64,000 nucleotides of DNA from Urechidicola croceus. GTDB taxonomy: Bacteria; Bacteroidota; Bacteroidia; Flavobacteriales; Flavobacteriaceae. Where the stretch lies: contig CAJIZG010000003.1 of NCBI GenBank assembly GCA_905181865.1, positions 62,001 to 126,000 of the forward strand, in the 5' to 3' direction. The notes below the pieces were generated by a model. The model had not been told where the DNA came from. It searched no databases and saw only the letters and a program-made list of their open reading frames with translations. Position numbers and translations under genes: made by a program. Below are positions 1 through 8,722 of this stretch, piece after piece (within the stretch, counting starts at the first letter, position 1; each line of letters begins with the position of its first letter).

Positions 1-766
1 TGTTTGTATGATAAGGTCCTACCTGTAGGTATGGCAGATCTTTTACTTTTATAATCCAAGCATCATTACCAAACACTATAATATCCAATGTGTCCTTTGG
101 GTAGCGCGTTGTGATTAATTCAGAAAGTGCCATGGCCACCTTTTTCGCCGGCGTAATTCTATCTTCACCATATAAAATCATACTATGGCTAATATCAATC
201 ATTAGTACGGTACTCATTTGAGATTTGTGATTTGTGTCTTCTACTACTAAATCATTTTGAGTTATTTTAAATTCTTCTAAACCATTATTAATTTGAGCAT
301 TCTTTAAACTTTCAGTGATGGAAATATTTTCTAAAGTATCTCCAAACTGGTACGCTCTATAATCACCTGTGCGTTCATCCCCAACTCCACTCCTATTCGT
401 TTTATGATTCCCAAGACCTTTCTTTTTTAATTTTCCAAAAATTTGATTAAGGGCGTTTTTACGAATAGATCGCTCTGTTTTTGCTGTAATTGCCACTTTA
501 GAATTCCCATCAGGCATGATTTTTTCTTGAAGATATCCTTTGTCTTTTAACTCTTGTACAAAATCTTCTAGCGTATAATCCTCATTCGTAAGTTTGTACT
601 CGTCGTCCAAAGTTTTCAACCAGTCTAAAGCTTCATCAAAATCACCAGAAGTATGTGTGATCAACTCTTGAAAAATTTCAAATATTCTTTCAAAAGGTGT
701 TTGCTCCTCTTTCTTATAAGAAGTAAATCTAAAGCCTGTTCTTTGATGTTTAGGTGTTTTCGGCAT
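1..766 (-). CDS. vWA-domain protein, partial (C-terminus beyond left edge)
   Basis: The reading frame opens at an ATG whose complement is at 764-766 and stays open to base 1, so about 255 residues are visible and the C-terminus is missing. Residues 1-170 are a charged, mostly helical region. A von Willebrand factor A domain begins near residue 184 and shows the metal-ion-dependent adhesion site DxSxS as DISHS at 191-195, preceded by a hydrophobic strand. In Bacteroidetes, proteins of this layout usually sit next to a MoxR or Mg-chelatase-like AAA ATPase and may act with it as a metal-insertion or chaperone pair; that partner would lie outside the window. No signal peptide is seen, so a cytoplasmic location is likely. 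The family call is solid; the role is inferred. Confidence 0.8.
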   Translation of the reverse strand, partial: MPKTPKHQRTGFRFTSYKKEEQTPFERIFEIFQELITHTSGDFDEALDWLKTLDDEYKLTNEDYTLEDFVQELKDKGYLQEKIMPDGNSKVAITAKTERSIRKNALNQIFGKLKKKGLGNHKTNRSGVGDERTGDYRAYQFGDTLENISITESLKNAQINNGLEEFKITQNDLVVEDTNHKSQMSTVLMIDISHSMILYGEDRITPAKKVAMALSELITTRYPKDTLDIIVFGNDAWIIKVKDLPYLQVGPYHTN

Positions 767-844
767 TAATATTTTTTACTATATAGATTTAAATTACTTA
801 GTTTTTTATATCATTCGAATATACGTTTAAACTAAATTGAGTTA

Positions 845-1327
845 TTAGCCTATAATTCCAAATAAATCTTTCAGTTTCTCTGATCTAAATTTAAATATTT
901 CTTTGAGTTTAGGTTTTACCATGATTGGATGAAAAATACGACCTAAAAAGCCAAAAGGTACTTTGTAGTCAATAATATCTTCAATTTCAACACCCCCTCC
1001 TATTTCTTTAATAAAATGTTTGTGATGCCATAAGACATAAGGCCCAAAGCGCTGCTCATCTACGAAATATTCGTTTTTAACCAAATGGGTTATCTCTGTT
1101 ACCCATTTGGTTTTTATACCAAATATTGGTGTGACAACATACTGAATTATTTGGCCTGAAAACATGGGTCTATCTCCGCCAGAAACAATATCAAAACTCA
1201 TATATTCTGGCGTGATTTTTTTAAGATTTTTAGGATTCGATAAAAATTCCCAAGCGACTTCAACAGTAATTGGAAAAGTTTGTTTTGAGTATAAATTATA
1301 AATTGTACCATGACTTGAAATAACCAT
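845..1327 (-). CDS. SRPBCC-family protein (START-like fold)
   Basis: A 160-residue protein with no signal peptide. The pattern is typical of single-domain SRPBCC/polyketide-cyclase-like proteins: an N-terminal strand leading to VAWEFLSNPKNL, a middle of alternating strands, an FGPYVLWHHKHF segment, a DYKVPFG segment, and a C-terminal amphipathic helix (residues ~130-157) that closes the hydrophobic cavity. Members bind lipids or other hydrophobic ligands, and the ligand here is unknown. It ends 78 bases upstream of the vWA gene, and its start lies 9 bases downstream of the glutathione peroxidase stop, so it is probably co-transcribed with the peroxidase. Family assignment is good; function is not known. 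Confidence 0.75.
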   Translation of the reverse strand: MVISSHGTIYNLYSKQTFPITVEVAWEFLSNPKNLKKITPEYMSFDIVSGGDRPMFSGQIIQYVVTPIFGIKTKWVTEITHLVKNEYFVDEQRFGPYVLWHHKHFIKEIGGGVEIEDIIDYKVPFGFLGRIFHPIMVKPKLKEIFKFRSEKLKDLFGIIG

Positions 1328-1336
1328 AATAAAAAA

Positions 1337-1903
1337 TTATTTTAAGTGTTTCGTTATTTTAGAACTCATAGGCTTCGTCAATGAATAAAATACATCTATA
1401 TACTTTCCTTTTTCATCAATTAAATACTTTTGAAAATTCCACTTTACAGAAGTGTTTTTTACACCGTTTAACTCTTTATCTGTGAGCCAATCATAAAGAG
1501 GGTGTTTTTGGTCTCCCTTTACTTCAACTTTTTCAGTCATTAAAAAGGTTACTCCAAAGTTTAATTCACAAAAAGATTCAATGTCATTAGCTGTTCCTGG
1601 CTCTTGACTCCCAAATTGATTACAAGGTACTCCAATAACTACTAATTTGTCCCCGTAGGCTTTATGTAACTCTTGCAACCCTTCATATTGTCCTGTAAAT
1701 CCGCATTTCGAGGCGGTATTAACAATTAAAAGTTTTTTTCCTTTAAACTTATTTAAATCAATAGGTTCTCCTGTTAAACTATTAATTGTTATGGTATATA
1801 TGTTTTTCATAGTATTTGGTGGTGTAGCATTCTTCATATTTGTAAAAATAAATAAAAGTGAACTAATTAAAAGTATTGATATTATTAAACGACGAATTTT
1901 CAT
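1337..1903 (-). CDS. Glutathione peroxidase family thiol peroxidase
   Basis: A 188-residue protein with an uncleaved or cleaved N-terminal hydrophobic segment (residues 6-21), placing it in the periplasm or on the inner membrane. The glutathione peroxidase fold is clear: NTASKCGFT carries the peroxidatic cysteine at C67 (cysteine, not selenocysteine), NQFGSQEPG supplies the catalytic Gln at about residue 100, and KWNFQK supplies Trp155 and Asn156. This is the full Cys-Gln-Trp-Asn tetrad. A second cysteine at C94 and one at C112 could be resolving residues; bacterial members of this family usually use thioredoxin rather than glutathione. The gene leads a two-gene unit with the SRPBCC gene. The substrate is probably a lipid or organic hydroperoxide, by family inference. 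Confidence 0.92.
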   Translation of the reverse strand: MKIRRLIISILLISSLLFIFTNMKNATPPNTMKNIYTITINSLTGEPIDLNKFKGKKLLIVNTASKCGFTGQYEGLQELHKAYGDKLVVIGVPCNQFGSQEPGTANDIESFCELNFGVTFLMTEKVEVKGDQKHPLYDWLTDKELNGVKNTSVKWNFQKYLIDEKGKYIDVFYSLTKPMSSKITKHLK

Positions 1904-2141
1904 CTAGCTTATGTTATATATTTCTTAGACAAAAGTAACGAAATAAGCCGTAAGAATTGATAGTAAACTCAGTTATTTCAGTAAAATGATTACAGTTTAA
2001 AAAAAAATTATAGGAACTATTCATTCTTAGCGTAATTTCCAGTAGTTCTAAAATAAATAAGACGTTTGTTTCTTTAAAACCTAACAGCACCTCGGAGCAC
2101 TTAATTGATTTCATTTGAATTCAATGAACCCGTTTTACATT

Positions 2142-2340
2142 TTAAATAATGCTAATTTTGCTATTATTGATGTTTATTTCAAAGACGAACCTATTAATTT
2201 ACTGAATCCTTATGAGAGCAATTATTGTAGATAGAATTTGAGTCTTGAACCCCTCAAAAGACTTAGCATAATTACACCTTATCATAAACTGGTCACTTAC
2301 TTGTGATAACAATGTTTCTATTTTTTTTCTTTTTTCTAAA
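2142..2340 (-). pseudogene. IS982-family transposase, C-terminal remnant
   Basis: The complement reads as the last ~65 codons of an IS982-like transposase: a KRKKIETLLSQVSDQFMI segment, NYAKSFEGFKTQIL, and a terminal INRFVFEINI...KISII before a TAA at 2142-2144. One in-frame stop interrupts the helix just before INRF. The upstream two thirds of the transposase, the DDE residues and any terminal inverted repeats are not recognisable. This is therefore a dead fragment, not a mobile element. It sits at the edge of a zone of broken genes, which suggests that an insertion sequence took part in the decay. The assignment rests on remembered family sequence and not on a search. Confidence 0.6.
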
Positions 2341-2391
2341 AATATGATTGTTAATTATCTTTAATGTAATTAATTTAAATAAAGCTACACT

Positions 2392-2757
2392 TTACTTCCG
2401 TCTATGTAAACTACTGATAAACTCATGATTAAATATTTTATCGTAAATGCCAATCGTCATTTCTTGGGAATAAAAAAGTATATTCCCAATCAGTTTAATT
2501 TCACGCTTAAACATGAACGTTTTTGCTCTCCTTCTCGTACATGGTGATTCAGCAATCCCCCAGTGTGGGTCGTCATGATTAGCGATTAGATTAAATAAAA
2601 TTTCATCGCTAGTATATTCTTCAAATCTTCCTCCTACAAAAACACTTATACCTCTAGGTCTAGAAAAGTACGCATCATTGTGTCATTGTTAGTGTCCCAA
2701 ATCCAATAGCCAGTTTCCCTATATCAGACTTTGCCATTGGCAATTTCTCTAACAATC
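2392..2757 (-). pseudogene. Heme-binding beta-barrel (nitrobindin/THAP4-like) protein remnant
   Basis: The complement contains IVREIANGKV, a TGA stop, then YRETGYWIWDTNNDT, a frameshift, then SRPRGISVFVGGRFEEYTSDE, and a long open tail ending NILFYSQEMTIGIYDKIFNH and a TAA at 2392-2394. The order (conserved GYWxWD, then PRGxxVxxGG, then a terminal YSQ...IYxKxFxH strand) matches the FABP-like heme-binding beta-barrel family. The TGA lies where a TGG Trp would be expected. At least one nonsense change and one frameshift make it non-functional. The N-terminal third of the barrel is gone and is replaced by the DUF302 fragment. Confidence 0.55.
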
Positions 2758-2900
2758 TGACTCTACTTTACCGCAAGTAATTTTTTTAAACCAATTTTCG
2801 TTAAACACGCCAAATCCTTCTTTTTTCAGCTCCGCTATAACCTGCTCAGTCGCTTCATTAAAATAGCGTCTTTTAGTTTTTTATTAAAATAATAGCTCAC
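2758..2900 (-). pseudogene. DUF302-like N-terminal remnant
   Basis: Starting from a GTG (complement of 2898-2900) the complement reads MSYYFNKKLKDA, then after a one-base shift FNEATEQVIAELKKEGFGVFNEN. That is the usual opening of DUF302 proteins (strand, then a helix with ELKKEGFGV). The match fades by residue ~45, and the reading runs on into the nitrobindin-like remnant. The frameshift and loss of the rest of the domain make this a fossil. It could be a deletion join of two old genes; an alternative is a coincidental match over a short length. Confidence 0.45.
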
Positions 2901-2938
2901 AATATAATATTTAATAGTTTATGTTATTCCTATAATTT

Positions 2939-3946
2939 TTACTCCGATAATTTCAAAACATTTTCCCAAACACTCTCACTTACAGGTATTCCATTTTTTT
3001 GGTTTTTAGCCCTGGTTTGCAGCGTGCGTTCTCCTGGATAATAGATTTTATCTCCCGAAACCATAGGTTCTACATCATGTGTATAATCAATAATTTCATT
3101 GAGCAATCTTTCCTGAATCCCCTGATCATTGAATATTTCTGGATAGATACACAAATAAATTTGAGAAAGTCCTGTTTCATATGTGCCCTGACCAACTTTA
3201 TAGGTAGAATTACCCGAAGCCAAAAGGGTCGCTAGCATATCTAATATCATGGAGAGAGCAGATCCTTTCCAATAGCCTATCGGCAATCCCCGCTCTGTAG
3301 TTGTTATTTTTTCTGGATCATTGCTCAGCACATCATTATTATCCCATCCGCCAGGAAAAGGTAATTTCTTACCTCTAATCTTGTAATCGTTAATCTTTCC
3401 AAAGGCAAACTGAGAAATCGCCATATCTAGCACTACGTGACCTTCCTTTCGTGGAATGGACACAATAAACGGATTGTTTCCCAATCGACTGTCCTTACCA
3501 CCCCAAGGTGGCATATTTGCCTGAGTATTTGTAAAAAGAATAGAAATACATCCTGCATCTGCAGCCTGCCAACCATAAGTTCCTCCACGCATCCAATGAT
3601 TTGTGTTCCGCAGCGCCACCATTCCCATACCATAAAGTTTGGCCAATTCAACGGCTCTATTTGTGCATTTCCTCGCATTGATAATACCAGGGCCAAAATT
3701 TCCATCCCATCGCTCTATACTTCCAAATGTTTCTCCCTTTTCGGCTTCTGCATCAATCTTAACAGAACCATTTTTTATGTAGTCTATAAAAAGCGGAACT
3801 CGATTGATGCCATGAGAATTTACACCATCTAACGTATTCTTGGTATACGTTTCTGCCAAGAGTTTCGCTTTTTCACTTGTAAATTTATATTTCAAAAACA
3901 GTTTGTAAAGTACATCCTGCATGTGAATCGCGGAGATTTGTATCAT
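2939..3946 (-). CDS. Ldh/YiaK-family NAD(P)H-dependent reductase (2,3-diketo-L-gulonate reductase-like)
   Basis: A complete 335-residue protein of the malate/L-lactate dehydrogenase family 2 (non-Rossmann fold). The catalytic SHG motif is at residues 44-46 (His45). The segment RNTNHWMRGGTYGWQAADAG (residues ~113-132), MPPWGGKDSRLGNNP, LPIGYWKGSALS and a C-terminal GIPVSESVW follow enterobacterial 2,3-diketo-L-gulonate reductase (YiaK/DlgD) closely, much more than lactate or ureidoglycolate dehydrogenases. The likely reaction is reduction of a 2-oxo or 2,3-dioxo sugar acid in the cytoplasm. It is flanked on both sides by pseudogenes but shows no internal damage itself, so it may have been kept by selection or be a recent survivor of a sugar-acid pathway. 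Confidence 0.85.
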   Translation of the reverse strand: MIQISAIHMQDVLYKLFLKYKFTSEKAKLLAETYTKNTLDGVNSHGINRVPLFIDYIKNGSVKIDAEAEKGETFGSIERWDGNFGPGIINARKCTNRAVELAKLYGMGMVALRNTNHWMRGGTYGWQAADAGCISILFTNTQANMPPWGGKDSRLGNNPFIVSIPRKEGHVVLDMAISQFAFGKINDYKIRGKKLPFPGGWDNNDVLSNDPEKITTTERGLPIGYWKGSALSMILDMLATLLASGNSTYKVGQGTYETGLSQIYLCIYPEIFNDQGIQERLLNEIIDYTHDVEPMVSGDKIYYPGERTLQTRAKNQKNGIPVSESVWENVLKLSE

Positions 3947-3989
3947 TTAATTCAATTTAATTACCATAATTGGTTGTTATTTCTACGAA

Positions 3990-4990
3990 ATGTAAATATA
4001 GAGAATTTGGATTACTATCTTTATAAAAGGAATTTTATTAAAAAGTAACTTTTTATATAATTGATTTTTAAAAAATGAATACGTTGAATACACGAATGCA
4101 TTATGCTGTTTATTCATAAGATTTCCTACGAATCTAGCTGGTTTTTTTTTAATAGAAAAAGCTCTTTCGATATTCTTAGAAATCAGCATATTGAGTTCAT
4201 CATCGTTAAACCCTATAGCTCTGAGCATAGGAAAGAGTGTTTTAAAAAATTGACGTATAAGGAGTTTTCATCTGATTTCCCTACTGTGCGTCAAAACATC
4301 CCGCGCCGCGAGAAATCAAAATAGCATATAAAAAAACATGAGTAGTCGCAAATATAATTTTGTCAATGTAATTTTTGTTTTGAGAATGGACTCAAATAAA
4401 ACCACTTGGCGACACTCCCATTGAGTATATTTAATTAAGACCATAAAGCTTTGACTTCGCCAGTATGTGAAGCAATAGTCAATCCCGTTTTTAAATGGGT
4501 TACTGTAGACGGTTTTACTAACTTTTTATGTATTTCACTTAAATTAGCAGTGTTATTTATACCTATTTTAATAAATCTAGGTTTTATTTTGGTTCCGTCT
4601 ATTCCATAATTAAATTCCTTAATCCATCTTTTTGAAAGTGCTTTAGTCGCACAATTCTCGGCATAAATTGGAAAAAATTTATTATTATATGCACCAGATA
4701 CACCGGTATTGGTAATTATTTTAATATCCGTTTCATTTGCAATTCTCTCAAATAGCAGCAAATCTATTCCCAGATAATTTAGTGAGGTACCAACGAAATA
4801 AGAGATATTAAATTCCTTGAGTTCATGGAAGTATGGTATCATTTTTTTAGTATCGCTGCTCGATGTACCGAATTTGACTGTATTCTAGCTGCTCCAATAA
4901 AATTGACCAAAAGGTATTCATGCGAGCCCCAATTTATCTGGAACCAATTGATTCCTCCCGCTTACATCTTGTACTATGTTGTTTTTTTTT
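3990..4990 (-). pseudogene. Phosphotriesterase-family metal hydrolase, broken
   Basis: The complement carries, in order: HEYLLVNFIGA (the metal-binding HEH region, altered to HEY after a shift), a frameshift, then an open stretch 4842-4435 with ITNTGVSGAYNNKFFP, RWIKEFNYGIDGT, KPRFIKIG and LTIASHTGE, then a break and internal deletion, then SRGAGCFDAQ, PYTSIFKTLFPMLRAIGFND and MLISKNIERAFSI near 4100-4290. These are the N-terminal, central and C-terminal blocks of PHP/phosphotriesterase-like amidohydrolases. At least two frameshifts, one stop and a missing middle make it inactive. It lies just upstream of the diketogulonate-reductase-like gene in transcriptional order and may have been a lactonase in the same sugar-acid pathway (inference). 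Confidence 0.8.
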
Positions 4991-5078
4991 AAAATACACA
5001 TCCGAAAAAAATAAATTCAATTATAAGAGTTCTATTCCTTTTTTCATTTTTTCAAATGAACATACAATGTCTACTTCT

Positions 5079-6735
5079 CTCATTCCGTAATCTCAAACGT
5101 AAAGTTTCCCTCATCTTCAAACCCAAATTCATCCAATGCTCTTACAATGGCAACATGGATTTCAGTGACCAATTTAGGCAATTCATAGTTCCAAATATGA
5201 GAAGAAACCTTTGGCGAACCAAAAGAATCGCTTGTACCTTTATACTTGTTAAATTCACTATCATCATAAGAATCGGTAGGCTCTGTAAACTTCATTGGCG
5301 TTGCTGTTTTTCCATCAATAAAATCGCTATATAATCCCGTTCTCCTCCATCATAAAAATTGACTACAATATTGGTATTGACGAGCTGTATTCCTCTATCA
5401 AGTCACAATGAATCTCTCAAGCAAGACTATCAGGATACTTCAAATGACGATCTAACGTGATTCTTAAGAAATCCTTTCGATCATTGCCAGCAGGAACAAA
5501 TTGAGGTTTTACCTTATGACCATCGAAATGGAAAATATGATAACCATTAGTGTTTCCATCTTCCATAGCAACTCTTACACCTAGTTCGTTTCTTGGCCCC
5601 TAATACCGGCCTCCTCCAAGGGTTTCTGCCAACGTATGTGCAATAAATGGTTGTCCGTGCCAGCCATGAGTATGATCTACTTTTACTTTCCAACTGTTGC
5701 ATGTATCATTTCCAAAAATGGTATAGATATATTGAAAACGTTTTAAAACAGTTAGCAAATCCTTAAAGTTTATCGTATTGATAGAAGCAGGAAAAGTACG
5801 GTTATCTGCATACGTAATCAGCGGTATATGAGTAATAACCATAACCAACTTGTCTTTAGGTACATCTTTAAGATCATTGTTAATCCATTATATTTGATTG
5901 GCATCAATATATCCTCGATACCCTTCTCCTTTGCCTTTATACCCTAAATTATTCAAGGCTAAAAATGTACTTGACCATAGTCAAAGGTGTATTAATCTGG
6001 TCCAAACACACTTTTGTATATCTGTGTCGCATATTCATAGTTTGGAGATTCAGGATTTAAATCATGATTGCCAGGAACATTCCAAATTGGAATATCAATT
6101 TGAGACATTAACCTATTATGGCGCTCATATAGTGCTAAATTGTCATTTACCACATCTCCAGCTACCAATCCAAATTTTGCTTTATATGGATTGCCAAAAA
6201 GCACATCAATAATGTCCTTGCGCATCATATCTAGTTCTTCATTTGTAGTCGTCTGTGGATCTGCAAAGCCCATCGCCTTGAACTCATTAATTTGGATCCC
6301 GTCCAATAATGCAAAATTTATCGTTTTTCACAAGGGGCCGTTAGACTTAATTGTAACCTATTTCCAGTCTGCTATTTTTGGAGTTTCTTCAGGAAAATGG
6401 AGGTAGTAAAATTGAGGCAATTGTACTTTATTTAAAGGCACACTATACTATGTAGGTTTGGAAATAAACAATATACTTTCTGGTGGTAGGTCAATTTTAT
6501 AATTTTCTTTCGCATCTGTTTTTACAACGTCTACACCATTTGAAACCTTTATACCTTCAAGACCCTTTTCTTGTGAATCAAATTGATTATTGACATTACT
6601 ATCGAGAAACACCGTTCCTTTCGCTATATGATCTTGAGAATAGATAGTACTGAACACCGTACTTATTAAGAATCCGAAAATTGAAAGCGTTAATAAATAG
6701 TTGCTTCTTTTCGCTAAGTAATATTTATAATTCAT
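5079..6735 (-). pseudogene. Calcineurin-like metallophosphoesterase (three-domain type), broken
   Basis: The complement starts with a signal peptide (residues 1-34 of the first open block) and a SdrB-like N-terminal domain with KGTVFLDSNVNNQFDSQE (MetallophosN type). After stops at ADWK and NGPL comes the phosphoesterase core: GLVAGDVVND, then VPGNHDLNPES, then after another break KDKLVMVITHIPL, and HTHGWHGQPF. The last block (5295-5080) ends FTFEITE and is the C-terminal MetallophosC domain with VSSHIWNYELPK. Nonsense changes are seen at about 6355, 6330 and 5890, with further frameshifts at 5990 and 5600-5300. All three family domains are present in order, so this was a complete gene that decayed in place. 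Confidence 0.88.
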
Positions 6736-6791
6736 TTAATAGTTTCGTTTAAATTTAAAAACGAATTTTTTCTAAAAGGAAATAAATCCAT

Positions 6792-7661
6792 TTAATTTTC
6801 CGTATCCATAGCAAGAACTTTTCTCAATATATCGTGCATTATTATAGGGTTTACGTTAATTCCTGTCCAATACTTTATTCCTATTACCCCTTGGTTTACT
6901 AGCATTTCAAGTCCGCTTACAGTTTTACAACCCATTACTTTCGCTGCTCGTATAAAATGTGTTTCAGGTGGATTATGAACACCATCAGCAACAACCATAT
7001 CCGATTTTATACTTTTAAAATCAATATTCAATTCTTCTTCTATATTTGGATACAAGCCAATACTAGTCGCATTAATAACAATATCTGTGGTTGCTTTAAT
7101 AAAGTAATTAGTACCCCAAGAATGGTAAACGGCTGTTGTCTCGGTCTTTTTATTTAATAAATCCACTAGGACTTCTGCTCTATCCTCACTCCTATTTACA
7201 ATAATTATAGAAGAGACCCCTGCCAAAGCAAGTTCGACTGCCACTGCACGTGCTGCTCCACCAGCACCAAATAGCGTAATATTTTTTCCTTTTGGAGAAA
7301 TCACTTTCTTCAGTGCTTGCACAAAACCTTGTCCGTCGGTATTTTCCCCAATCCATTGATCGTTTTTTCTTACAACGGTATTTACTGCACCGATAAGCTG
7401 TGCAGATTCACCAAGTCCGTCTAAATATTTAATGATGGACACTTTATGAGGGATAGAACAATTGAAACCAGTCCATCCCATAGCTTTAGCACCTTTTACT
7501 GCTGCTTCCAAATTCTTCGGACTCACTTCACAATTCAAATAGCGAAAATGTAATCCATGATGTTGATATGCCGCTTCCACCATCGCCACGGTTGGATTTT
7601 CAGCAGCAGGTTGTGCAAAAGAACCTGTAATTTGTGGTAAGAAATCTGTAGTTTTTATCAT
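6792..7661 (-). CDS. Shikimate dehydrogenase-like oxidoreductase with altered substrate motif
   Basis: A 289-residue protein. The start at 7661 is preferred because the longer frame would overlap the upstream gene by 35 bases and lacks family similarity there. The AroE/YdiB fold is clear: a substrate domain with catalytic Lys73 (IPHKV), NTDGQGF with Asp109, and an NADP-binding loop GAGGAAR at 132-138. The usual S-x-S-P that holds the shikimate carboxylate is replaced by AENP at 20-23, so the substrate is probably not shikimate. It follows the ThuA gene by 28 bases in a likely operon with sugar-related genes, which supports a role with a polyol or keto-sugar acid (inference). The housekeeping aroE is expected elsewhere. 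Confidence 0.8.
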   Translation of the reverse strand: MIKTTDFLPQITGSFAQPAAENPTVAMVEAAYQHHGLHFRYLNCEVSPKNLEAAVKGAKAMGWTGFNCSIPHKVSIIKYLDGLGESAQLIGAVNTVVRKNDQWIGENTDGQGFVQALKKVISPKGKNITLFGAGGAARAVAVELALAGVSSIIIVNRSEDRAEVLVDLLNKKTETTAVYHSWGTNYFIKATTDIVINATSIGLYPNIEEELNIDFKSIKSDMVVADGVHNPPETHFIRAAKVMGCKTVSGLEMLVNQGVIGIKYWTGINVNPIIMHDILRKVLAMDTEN

Positions 7662-7689
7662 ACTAATAACAATTACTTTATGTTTTTGA

Positions 7690-8595
7690 TTAATCCTGAC
7701 CCAACCATTGACACGCATTGGCAATAATTTGAATTATTTCTGTTTTTTTGAAAATAGGATATGTTTCATGCCCTGGACGAAAATAAAAGATTTTTCCTTT
7801 TGCAAGATTCCAAGTCATACCGCTTCGAAAATATTCTCCTAGTTCCCACTTTTCTTCAAATATAATTTCATTGGGCTCTGGTACATGAAAAGGCGCACTA
7901 TACATTTCAGTCGCCATCAGCTTCATTGTTTTTGGGATTCCCTTTGAAATTGGGTGGTCCTTTGCAACTACATGTAAAGTGCTTGATTTTCCATCGTTTC
8001 GCCAAGCAGGAAAACAACAATTAGGAAGATCTACTCTCACACTGGGTGCTTTTCCAAGTCCTTGTTTGGCATAATAAGCAGGAGTAATCAGAGAATTCGC
8101 TGTAGGGACTATTCGTCCAGGAGGTATGATAAACTCAAATTTCATATCACTTTTCGGATACTTTTTATACGCTTGCTCTTTTGTAACTTCATTCATGGCT
8201 TCCATAAAAGGCGTTGAAAAATGAGCGGAATGCAAAAAAATAACATTCAATGTACCCGCTTTAATACGGTTTATAATTTTCCGTTGTGCCGTTTCTTTTG
8301 AAATTTCATCATGCCGTCTATGCCCCCACCAAATTAAAACATCTGCCCAATCGAGATTTTCATTAGAAAGCCCCTGTTGTGAGTCATTTAGATTTACGGA
8401 ACGTAATTCAAAATTATTGGAAGTTGATTTTAAACGGTTTAAAATTTCATTTCCAAGAAAGTTATCATAGGCTTCTGACTGCAACGGTTGTTGCTCATCC
8501 CATACCAAAACGTGAATGGATTGCGCATTTATAGTGTTGCAAAAAGACATGATACTTATTATAAATCCTATTAAAAAGACATTTGAAATTCTCAT
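7690..8595 (-). CDS. Secreted ThuA-domain protein
   Basis: A 301-residue protein with a Sec signal peptide (residues 1-24, ending NTINAQ). The rest is one ThuA-like (trehalose-utilisation) domain of the class I glutamine amidotransferase-like fold: VLVWDEQQP near the N-terminus, NLDWADVLIWWGH, GTLNVIFLHSAHFS, DHPISKGIPKT, and GKIFYFRPGHETYP at the C-terminus. ThuA proteins are linked to oxidised (3-keto) sugar metabolism but no enzyme mechanism is proven for this secreted branch. It is the first of three ThuA modules in the window (the others are in the giant fusion at 25-28 kb and at 60.8-61.7 kb). It precedes the AroE-like gene in the same direction. Confidence 0.85.
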   Translation of the reverse strand: MRISNVFLIGFIISIMSFCNTINAQSIHVLVWDEQQPLQSEAYDNFLGNEILNRLKSTSNNFELRSVNLNDSQQGLSNENLDWADVLIWWGHRRHDEISKETAQRKIINRIKAGTLNVIFLHSAHFSTPFMEAMNEVTKEQAYKKYPKSDMKFEFIIPPGRIVPTANSLITPAYYAKQGLGKAPSVRVDLPNCCFPAWRNDGKSSTLHVVAKDHPISKGIPKTMKLMATEMYSAPFHVPEPNEIIFEEKWELGEYFRSGMTWNLAKGKIFYFRPGHETYPIFKKTEIIQIIANACQWLGQD

Positions 8596-8722
8596 AGTGT
8601 ATATTATTTACGATTACTTTTTAGTTAAAAATCAAATGCGTCGGGTCTAGCATAATACCCAACCACATCAAATACGCATTTCCCCGCAATAATTTGGTTT
8701 GATTCAATTTTATAGGTGTTTA

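Noticed and set aside
1914-2114. A 66-codon minus-strand frame
   Set aside because: No start context, AT-rich and without family texture; probably chance next to the IS remnant.
3433-3832. Long alternative frames inside the Ldh gene on both strands
   Set aside because: They are shadows; the 335-codon frame explains the region with full-length family similarity.
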